From NCBI RefSeq assembly GCF_001748385.1, contig NZ_BCLI01000001.1, positions 599,177-663,176 on the forward strand: DNA of 64,000 nucleotides, given 5' to 3'. Of this stretch, positions 57,966 through 64,000 are shown one piece after another (position 1 is the stretch's first letter; each line of letters starts with the position of its first letter). The translations under genes and the position numbers were made by a program. The notes beneath the pieces were generated by a model. That model was given only the letters and a program-made list of their open reading frames with translations, did not search any database and was not told the DNA's origin. This stretch comes from Vulcanisaeta thermophila. Its GTDB lineage: Archaea > Thermoproteota > Thermoprotei > Thermoproteales > Thermocladiaceae.

Positions 57966-58874
57966 ATGATTGGCCTCGTTATTGGAAGACAGGACTTACT
58001 AATCATTAAGAGGGGCTTCACGTTCAAGAGCATTGACGGCATTAATAAGCTGGGCTTTATCCCAGACGTTGAACTAAGCCCATTATCAGCAGCCATAATG
58101 CTAAGAATAGCCGAATTACTCAATGAGAGAATCACACCACCACTAAACAATGTTAGACTCAGTGAGTACACCGAGGATTGTAACATAGGTAGTTTCATTT
58201 GCATGGGGCTTAAGATGCTCAGGTACGGTGATGCCGACCTAGACAAACTCAGGGACTCCATTAACTCAATACCCCTACCCACCATTGAGCCCGTAAGCAC
58301 AATGGTCGGCATCATACTATCCATAGAGACTGGCTTACCCATCGAAGTATACTCAGACATATGGCCAATGCTCGTCGACGTACTAGCCGAGGTTAAGGGC
58401 CTTGGCCGTGACGTTGTGGTGCATAGTAATGTGTTCGATATTAACAGGGTCTATGTGTTTGATTACGTGATTAGGAGGTTCATAAGGATCCCACGCATTG
58501 ATGATGTTTACAGGCATGAGGAGGGTGGTGATGACACCGTTGAATTAATCGATAAGAGCTTTAGAAGGGACACCAGGGCGTTCAGTAAATACTCAACAGC
58601 AGCACCTGCCAGGTTCATAGAACCACCCAAGGGTTTAGTTCACTTACTGAAGGTCCTAATAGGTGAACTTAATGGTGTTACCACATTGAAATCCCTAACC
58701 GATATATTGAGCAGGGACGGCTTTGGCTTAGGGGACATCATGAGCGCCGTTGATAATGGCTATGTTACCTACAACCCCATGGACCTCACGGTCAGGGTAA
58801 CCCCGGCCGGCTTGGCCATGGCTAGGCACCTAGGCATTATAACCAGCACGGGTGATGCAAATGCTCAGGGTTAA
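57966..58874 (+). CDS. Hypothetical protein, 302 aa, C-terminal winged helix
   Basis: The N-terminal 200 residues form an alpha/beta domain that I do not recognise. The last 70 (LTDILSRDGFGLGDIMSAVDNGYVTYNPMDLTVRVTPAGLAMARHL) look like a winged helix-turn-helix. ATG 57966 follows a TTG at 57963. It is divergent from the ATPase gene by under 50 bases, so the two could share a control region. The next gene overlaps its end by about 20 bases. A regulator or relaxosome role is possible but not shown. Confidence 0.6.
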   Translation: MIGLVIGRQDLLIIKRGFTFKSIDGINKLGFIPDVELSPLSAAIMLRIAELLNERITPPLNNVRLSEYTEDCNIGSFICMGLKMLRYGDADLDKLRDSINSIPLPTIEPVSTMVGIILSIETGLPIEVYSDIWPMLVDVLAEVKGLGRDVVVHSNVFDINRVYVFDYVIRRFIRIPRIDDVYRHEEGGDDTVELIDKSFRRDTRAFSKYSTAAPARFIEPPKGLVHLLKVLIGELNGVTTLKSLTDILSRDGFGLGDIMSAVDNGYVTYNPMDLTVRVTPAGLAMARHLGIITSTGDANAQG

Positions 58875-59415
58875 GGTAGGGCTTATTAGAAGGAGGGAGT
58901 TGTTGATTTACTCGTTAAGGCCAAGCCCAACATTAAACCTCAGGTTAATGGCTGGGGATCTACTATTCATAGACCCCTTAAGTAGGAGCATGGTTATTGC
59001 CAGGGAAACCCCATTGGTAATACCCAGTACCTACCTTCTGGATAGGGTTGATTACATGATTAAAGCCAAACCCCTAAAGGGCCACTGCTTCCTCAACGCA
59101 TTCCTACTCAATGACAGTACCTACGAGGCCTTGGTTCAACACGCATTTGTTAATTACTACGTAATAATCACCAGGGCATTAAAGGCACCAAACCTGAATA
59201 GGCTAATTAAGAGCTTGGCTAGGGAGAATGTGTCCGTGGCAATATCAATGGAGAGGTTCAGGAACGCACTAACTGCATGCCCATTACTAATAACCTTTGC
59301 ACAACCAAACTCCAAGGCAAAACCAACACCATTTTGGAAACTACTAAAATATGCGTGTTATGCGCCATGCACAATGATTATCCCATACGTTAACCAATTC
59401 GGAATAATAATTTGA
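58855..59415 (+). CDS. Hypothetical protein, 186 aa
   Basis: A mixed alpha/beta protein with strands such as YSLRPSPTLNLRLMAGDLLFID and four cysteines spread through the C-terminal half (HCFLN, TACPLL, KYACYAPC). The reading frame starts with GTG 58852, ATG 58855 or ATG 58861, overlapping the previous gene. No known domain. It precedes a 100-base promoter region for the TFB-like gene. Confidence 0.55.
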   Translation: MQMLRVKVGLIRRRELLIYSLRPSPTLNLRLMAGDLLFIDPLSRSMVIARETPLVIPSTYLLDRVDYMIKAKPLKGHCFLNAFLLNDSTYEALVQHAFVNYYVIITRALKAPNLNRLIKSLARENVSVAISMERFRNALTACPLLITFAQPNSKAKPTPFWKLLKYACYAPCTMIIPYVNQFGIII

Positions 59416-59495
59416 GTAGATTACCCCGCACTGGGCAGAAGACTATATATATTACTTTCAGTCTAGTGTACTGGATTTTCCAACTATTTTAACTA

Positions 59496-59505
59496 TATAA
59501 TACCT
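59496..59505 (+). promoter_or_regulatory. Promoter of the TFB-like gene
   Basis: CTATATAATA is a strong TATA box about 26 bases upstream of ATG 59524. An imperfect inverted repeat (CAGTCTAGTGTACTGG, 59459-59474) lies just upstream and could be an operator. Confidence 0.5.
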
Positions 59506-59520
59506 ATTTAACGAGTATTG

Positions 59521-60294
59521 ATGATGTCGGCTACAAACAATGGTGCGAGAAGGAGACTAGATGCCCTTAAGAGAATAAGCAATGCATTAATGCACAGACG
59601 TTTTGAGTTCAATGAGGATGAGCATGATAAGTACACATGCCCTTACTGTGGTATGCCAACCTTAAGCTTAAACGATCACGGTGAGTGGGTTTGTAAACAC
59701 TGCGGCACAGTGGTCAGGGAGGCCATGGATTACGAAGTAGACACCAAAGCCGGTGTTATCAATAGGCTTGGTGGGTATAGAGCCCTTAATAGGACTGTCA
59801 ATAATGTGGTTGGTGGTGTTATGGAGATAGGTGTTAGGAATCCCCCGGATAAGTATGAGGCCGTCCTCAATATACTGCGGGAATACCTATCATCCGCTGC
59901 TGACATCTACATACTCAAAAACTTGGCGAAGGCAGCAATTAAGTGCGATGCCAATGCATCATTATTAGCTAAGGCGTTGGCCTGCATCATAAATGGTAGG
60001 TTTGGTAAGAGGTCATCATGCATAGTTGTGCATAGGGTTAATGATGGCGCCATCGAGGAGGAGTTAAGGATCAGGGGCCTGGACACCTTTAGGGAACTCA
60101 ATGAGTGGGCCAGGGCCATTGGTGAGGAGCTTGGAGTGAGGCTACTTAGTATTATTGAATTAGCCATATATATCGTAACACGCAGTGAGGTGGCGATTAT
60201 GGAGTATAGGAGATCGAGGGGCAATAATATCAGGCAGAACATAATGAGGGCTAGATACATCATGAAAAAGTATGTTAACGCGTCGATCGTATGA
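59521..60294 (+). CDS. TFB-like transcription factor with N-terminal zinc ribbon
   Basis: The zinc ribbon is CPYCGMPTLSLNDHGEWVCKHCG (two CxxC pairs, about residues 40-62), the TFIIB/TFB signature, followed by REAMDYE in the B-reader/linker position. The C-terminal 190 residues look like divergent cyclin-like repeats. At 257 aa it is shorter than canonical TFB (about 300), so the second cyclin repeat may be degenerate. ATG 59521 or 59524. Encoded inside the DNA-transfer block, it may be an alternative initiation factor for these genes. Confidence 0.65.
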   Translation: MMSATNNGARRRLDALKRISNALMHRRFEFNEDEHDKYTCPYCGMPTLSLNDHGEWVCKHCGTVVREAMDYEVDTKAGVINRLGGYRALNRTVNNVVGGVMEIGVRNPPDKYEAVLNILREYLSSAADIYILKNLAKAAIKCDANASLLAKALACIINGRFGKRSSCIVVHRVNDGAIEEELRIRGLDTFRELNEWARAIGEELGVRLLSIIELAIYIVTRSEVAIMEYRRSRGNNIRQNIMRARYIMKKYVNASIV

Positions 60295-60330
60295 TTGCAC
60301 GTACGGTGTCGAGGGCATGTTCGTGAGGTC

Positions 60331-60357
60331 GTGGAACGGTCTTCGTAAGCGTTCCAC
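60331..60357. repeat. Perfect 8-bp inverted repeat, operator or terminator
   Basis: GTGGAACG (60331-60338) pairs with CGTTCCAC (60350-60357) around GTCTTCGTAAG, with CTT/AAG extending the stem. It lies between the TFB-like gene and the next gene. As a DNA palindrome it could be an operator; as RNA a terminator. Confidence 0.4.
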
Positions 60358-60503
60358 GTAATTTAGAGAATTTGTGTAAAATCAACGTGAATTAACCCGT
60401 AGGTTCAAAATAATGTTCATGATAACGATTCAATTCCAAATAGACCATACGCACGGCGCCGGCCCTTTTTAAATCCTTTTAAACCCTTATAAGGAATAAA
60501 TTG

Positions 60504-61973
60504 ATGTCTAATCTTCTGCTTAAGATACTCGAACCCATAAGGAGTAAGGTTGAGGTTAAGGAGATTTTAAATTACTACGTACTTCCAAGTGACCATCCAT
60601 GTCCATGCAATATAGAGGACGATACTATTAATAGAATGGCCCTAAACATCCAGGACAATAAGCAAGTGCATAGCTTAGTCCTAGTTAAAGCACCAATAAC
60701 TTTAGTGAAGGTGCTTAACGAAAACATTAAGCCCTACGTGAAGGGTATTGTTATAGGTCCTCCCTGCCTCTACGAGGCGTTGAAAAGTATTGACCCAAAC
60801 ACTAAGGTTAGGGTCGATATTTACGAATTTCATGGGCAAGAGGATTTACCCATTATTAGGGCCTTAATGTACGAGGCATGTATTGAGGAAGGACATGACA
60901 TAAGAAATCAGAGGCTGGACTTTATTAAGAATAGAATTGCAGCAATCCTAAGGATATCGAGTTGCGAGGATGCCATGGATATACTGAGGATGGGTCCTCG
61001 TGCAAATGTTGTGATTAACGAATTAACCTCTTTATTGGCACTTAAGAAAGAAACCATTGAGAGATATGTAAAGACAGTAATAGATGTATACAATGATGAG
61101 TTAATTAAGTACATACCAAAGGATTGCGCTAATGATTTCGATAAGCATTACCAAAGCCAAAGATTAATAATAGATGAAAAGAGTACCGAAGTTGATAATG
61201 CTGCAGCTATCTCAATACAGAAGGTTAGTATTCGTAGACTCATTACTGCTAAGAAGATAGTGGAGTATTTATCCATAGATAATAAGGATGAGGGGGTTAA
61301 GAATCTCATTTCGAAATTAAGTTACAGTGAACTTGAGCGTATAAATGCTAGGATTAGCGATGATAATGTTAGGAGGGTTGTTGAGGAATTCGCTAAAAAC
61401 CCAACCGATGAGGCCCTGTCTAGGCTTAGGGACATTATTGAGCAGGGGTCTAGTTCCACAGTACCCATTGGTGCAAAGCCGTTGGGCACATTTAAAATTG
61501 AGTGCTATAATGCGGATGATTGTGAGGTAATTAGGAGGTTTGTTGAGTGTTATAGAGCCACCTCCGCCACTGCTATTCAGTGTATGGAGAGTGCCGTTAA
61601 ATCTGATGACTTCTATAGCGATGCTTTTCTGACAGAGTTCATGGAAAGACTTAGGAAGTTACCTAGGGATAGGCTTGACCTAGCCCTTAACTCCTCAATA
61701 AAGCTTGTAAGCATAATAGATATGCTTGATGATACGAGGTATGCCCAGTACATGCTCAACACTCTCAGGTTACTTGCTAATGTAAATGATGCCGAGGGCT
61801 TGGGTGATTTAATACGTGTAATAAACTCGATGGTGCCCTTACTCATTGATAAGGATATTAAAGAGCTCATAATAAGGTTGGTCTCGGAATATGCGGAGCG
61901 TGATGATCTGCCCAGTGGTGTTAAGGAGTGGTTGGGTGAATTAATTAAATTCCTCGATTTAAATCCCCCTTAA
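60504..61973 (+). CDS. Hypothetical protein with possible ParB-like N-terminal domain, 489 aa
   Basis: Residues 1-200 show the pattern of ParB/Srx-like proteins: IQDNKQVHSLVLVKAP, then a nucleotide-pocket-like VRVDIYEFHGQED, then a DNA-binding-like helical region (CEDAMDILRMGPRANVVINELTSLLALKKETIERYV). The remaining 280 residues are helical and rich in Asp/Glu/Lys. The ParB motif GxRR is not evident, so the assignment is weak. A MinD-like ATPase is in this genome at 5735 but far away. Promoter: TTTTAAACCC about 26 bases upstream. Confidence 0.5.
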   Translation: MSNLLLKILEPIRSKVEVKEILNYYVLPSDHPCPCNIEDDTINRMALNIQDNKQVHSLVLVKAPITLVKVLNENIKPYVKGIVIGPPCLYEALKSIDPNTKVRVDIYEFHGQEDLPIIRALMYEACIEEGHDIRNQRLDFIKNRIAAILRISSCEDAMDILRMGPRANVVINELTSLLALKKETIERYVKTVIDVYNDELIKYIPKDCANDFDKHYQSQRLIIDEKSTEVDNAAAISIQKVSIRRLITAKKIVEYLSIDNKDEGVKNLISKLSYSELERINARISDDNVRRVVEEFAKNPTDEALSRLRDIIEQGSSSTVPIGAKPLGTFKIECYNADDCEVIRRFVECYRATSATAIQCMESAVKSDDFYSDAFLTEFMERLRKLPRDRLDLALNSSIKLVSIIDMLDDTRYAQYMLNTLRLLANVNDAEGLGDLIRVINSMVPLLIDKDIKELIIRLVSEYAERDDLPSGVKEWLGELIKFLDLNPP

Positions 61974-61995
61974 AAACACGGTATCCCTCTTCACG

Positions 61996-62859
61996 ATGAG
62001 TGAGTCCCTAGTAAGCCTGGGGCTTTATGGTACATTGGCTGGGATTGGCACCCTCTATGGCATTGTTAAGTACGTAAGTGGCGTAACGCCTGAGGATAGG
62101 CGTGAGGGGCTTGACATACTAATGGATACTGCAGTGGGTACATTGATGTACGTGGTTATGTGGGTAGTTATCATGAAGAGCAGCTTATTACCGAACCTCA
62201 CCTACAGCATTGGCTCAGCCTTTAACCTAACCAACTACGCACCACTAAACCAAACCCAGTACCTAAGCAGTGGTGACACCTTACTTAGTGGCACAGCAAT
62301 TGCGAGTAAGGAGTACTTCAATGTGGTGACCCAGGTTTATGGTAATTTCTGGGGTATCATACTTGCCCTGAACATGGTCCCCATCACATCACCACTGGCT
62401 TGGTACCTGCAAAATGCGACGTGGTATTGGCAAACTACGATTCAGTGGACCATCATAAATATAGGATTCATATACGCACTAAGCATCATAGCGGGCTTAG
62501 CCTGGGCATTAATCCCTGCGGCCTCGGGACTCCTAATACTGAGGCAGACCAGGATTGTGGGCACCGTAATACTAAGCCTCATCATAGTCTCGGTAATCAC
62601 GGCACCATTACTGGCAAGCCTAGCTGGACAGGCATTAACCACATCGGGTATTGCCAGCATCTCTAGCGTGAACCCAGCACAAGCCGCCGAGAACCCAGGC
62701 ATATTCGTGAATTCAATACTCAACGGGGCAATGCAAAGCGGACTTAAACTCCAGAGCTTCGACGTCACCGTTGACGTTGTCCTAGCGTTTGCGGTTGCCG
62801 TGGCCATGGGCATTAATAGAGCCCTTAGTGAGGTGGAGCACGTAATATTCCCATACTGA
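61996..62859 (+). CDS. VirB6/CedA-like polytopic membrane protein (287 aa)
   Basis: About seven hydrophobic segments are visible, beginning SLVSLGLYGTLAGIGTLYGIV and including TTIQWTIINIGFIYALSIIAGLAWALIPAASGLLIL. An extracellular loop with N-x-T sites (NLTNYAPLNQTQYL) lies between helices 2 and 3. The size and topology match CedA of Sulfolobales and the corresponding channel subunit (VirB6-like) of Thermoproteales. It is 23 bases downstream of the previous gene. The C-terminus ends in EVEHVIFPY. Family assignment is by topology and context. Confidence 0.6.
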   Translation: MSESLVSLGLYGTLAGIGTLYGIVKYVSGVTPEDRREGLDILMDTAVGTLMYVVMWVVIMKSSLLPNLTYSIGSAFNLTNYAPLNQTQYLSSGDTLLSGTAIASKEYFNVVTQVYGNFWGIILALNMVPITSPLAWYLQNATWYWQTTIQWTIINIGFIYALSIIAGLAWALIPAASGLLILRQTRIVGTVILSLIIVSVITAPLLASLAGQALTTSGIASISSVNPAQAAENPGIFVNSILNGAMQSGLKLQSFDVTVDVVLAFAVAVAMGINRALSEVEHVIFPY

Positions 62860-62950
62860 AGCACTCAATCCCGTCTAATAATGACAAAGCCCTTACCACA
62901 ACCATGCCAAATAACCTCAACTTAAAAGCACTAAATCCCATTATATTGTA

Positions 62951-63562
62951 ATGGAAAACATAAACCCCAAAATACTACGGCTCGCCCTTGACTCATTGAG
63001 GAGAGATTTCCCAAATAAGTCCCGTTCATGGATCAGGAGAGCCCTTAGGCGTTTGCCCAGGGTGAGGCCCCACCCCAGGCTGCCTAATGTCTGGATTGTG
63101 GAGGGCGACCCGTCCCTGGGCGATAGGTACCCCACGTACGTGGTTAGGCTTAGGCCTGATGGGAGGTATGCATGTAGTTGTTTCGAGACTCCCTGGGGAA
63201 TGAGGAGGAAGAGCGAGATTTGTACTCACATAGCCGCAGTAATGCTTTGGCGTAGGTACCACGCACTCCTCAACGAGGTTGTTTACGCGGACACAATCAC
63301 CATAAAATGCAGTGATTACAATCTACTGATTGATAAGTCAGTTAGGGACAAGGTGAGAATGGAGAAGAGGGTCAGGGTCCTCAACAACGACCTAATCAAC
63401 CCACTTTACGAAATCACCTACGTCATCTGGTCCAAAGAACCAATGAGAGTCAGGGCCAAGGTTGTGTGCAACGAAGACATAGAGGAAATAAAGATGGATT
63501 TAAAGCCCACACCCAGGTACATGATTGAAGTCGTTAGTGAAGCCCGTCATTCTCAATGGTGA
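62951..63562 (+). CDS. SWIM zinc-finger protein, 203 aa
   Basis: The SWIM motif C-x-C-xn-C-x-H is seen in YACSCFETPWGMRRKSEICTHI (residues 74-95). SWIM proteins partner with Rad51/RadA paralogues (Sws1/Shu-type complexes), and here the convergent neighbour is a RadA-family gene. The N-terminal 60 residues are basic (LRRLPRVRPHPRLP), suggesting DNA binding. ATG 62951. The 3' end overlaps the radA-like gene by 29 bases in the opposite direction. Confidence 0.85.
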   Translation: MENINPKILRLALDSLRRDFPNKSRSWIRRALRRLPRVRPHPRLPNVWIVEGDPSLGDRYPTYVVRLRPDGRYACSCFETPWGMRRKSEICTHIAAVMLWRRYHALLNEVVYADTITIKCSDYNLLIDKSVRDKVRMEKRVRVLNNDLINPLYEITYVIWSKEPMRVRAKVVCNEDIEEIKMDLKPTPRYMIEVVSEARHSQW

Positions 63563-64000
63563 ACTTAGCCTCGGCGCCACTGGGCACCCCAGGCACGTCT
63601 AGTGCCTTGATTACGCCCTCGTTTTTTGATTTCGGTTTCTGCATGAGCCACCTCTGATTTACCGTGTGAGCTAGGACGTTGCCTCCAACGGGCATTTTAA
63701 GCTCTATGTACCCCGTGGGCATGGTCATTACTTGATTTGTGTAAATCACCAACACCCCCTCCCTTATGGTGAGCCTCCTGAGCCAGTCTAGGACGTAGTG
63801 GAGCCTTTGCTGCCTCTCCGCAAGCCTCTCACGACCCCTGAACTGGGCCCTGTAGAGGGCTGTGACTGAGTCAACAATGATTACCCTGGCGGAGCCACCA
63901 GTCACCAGTCCCGAGACCCTCACCCTGATGAACTCCTCGAGCTCATCAACAGTGGCAGGGTTGTAGGTGAGTAGGTGCTTGTCAAGGAACTCATCGTAAT
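63534..64000 (-). CDS. radA: RadA-family recombinase, C-terminal half (partial)
   Basis: The frame is open from the right edge (YDEFLDKH near 63998) to the stop at 63534-63536. It contains the ATPase landmarks VIIVDSVTALYRAQFRGRERLAERQQ, the YTNQVM strand, and the MPVGGNVLAH loop region near L2. It ends in ALDVPGVPSGAEAKFTIENDGL, which diverges from canonical RadA (DSPHLPE). This could be the main RadA or a RadA paralogue. The N-terminus with Walker A is outside the window. Confidence 0.85.
   Translation of the reverse strand, partial: YDEFLDKHLLTYNPATVDELEEFIRVRVSGLVTGGSARVIIVDSVTALYRAQFRGRERLAERQQRLHYVLDWLRRLTIREGVLVIYTNQVMTMPTGYIELKMPVGGNVLAHTVNQRWLMQKPKSKNEGVIKALDVPGVPSGAEAKFTIENDGLH

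Overview
This window is a crenarchaeal chromosome segment, most likely from a hyperthermophilic member of the Thermoproteales (Vulcanisaeta/Caldivirga/Thermocladium-like; the genus cannot be fixed from sequence alone). The reasons are a GC-rich unlinked 16S-23S rRNA operon with no tRNA-Ala in the spacer and no 5S gene, archaeal ribosomal proteins (S17P, L6P), a HerA-NurA pair, the exosome subunit Csl4, PriL primase, a C/D box sRNA, and many TATA boxes about 26 bp upstream of start codons (leaderless transcripts).

Layout. 1-2.1 kb: end of a peptide-type ABC importer (dppC tail, dppD, dppF). 2.3-5.4 kb: a membrane protein, a coiled-coil protein with 11-residue repeats and a secreted glycoprotein-like protein, all minus strand. 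5.7-9.4 kb: an orphan MinD/ParA ATPase divergent from an Lhr-type helicase. 9.5-14.2 kb: the rRNA operon with clear 16S and 23S processing stems. 14.3-17.2 kb: S17P, a TatD-like nuclease, a ferredoxin, an Lrp/AsnC regulator and pyrF. 17.2-18.8 kb: a decayed APC permease. 18.9-26.7 kb: herA-nurA, a COG2403-type cyclic diphosphoglycerate synthetase, a B3/B4-domain protein, a 55-residue small gene, a C/D box sRNA, csl4, surE. 26.7-38.3 kb: ileS, an ASCH-domain protein, small membrane and ATP-cone proteins, a Clp1-like kinase, a MoxR-VWA pair, priL, a nucleotidyltransferase and rpl6.

The accessory half starts at 38.4 kb. Six tightly overlapping genes (38.4-45.7 kb) encode secreted proteins, five of which begin with a class III (prepilin-peptidase type) leader, followed by tRNA-Gln(CUG). 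Next is a GC-rich island (45.9-47.6 kb) holding a RuvC-only TnpB-like gene, a 20-bp inverted repeat enclosing a three-way junction, the relic of another TnpB C-terminus, and a predicted ~250-nt closed multibranched RNA of unknown class. From 47.7 to 62.9 kb comes a block resembling an archaeal DNA-transfer (Ced/Ted-type) machine: a membrane-anchored VirB4/HerA ATPase (CedB/TedB-like), a 1,788-residue membrane protein, a second HerA-like ATPase, several unknown proteins, a TFB-like zinc-ribbon factor, a possible ParB-like protein and a VirB6/CedA-like polytopic protein. The right edge has a SWIM zinc-finger protein convergent with a RadA-family recombinase that runs off the window.

How it fits together (inference): the pilin-like operon and the ATPase/VirB6-like block could form one cell-surface DNA-exchange or adhesion apparatus, with a dedicated TFB-like regulator and recombination genes (SWIM + RadA) beside it. 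The candidates for something undescribed are the six-pilin operon, the giant protein, and the structured RNA at 47.2-47.5 kb.
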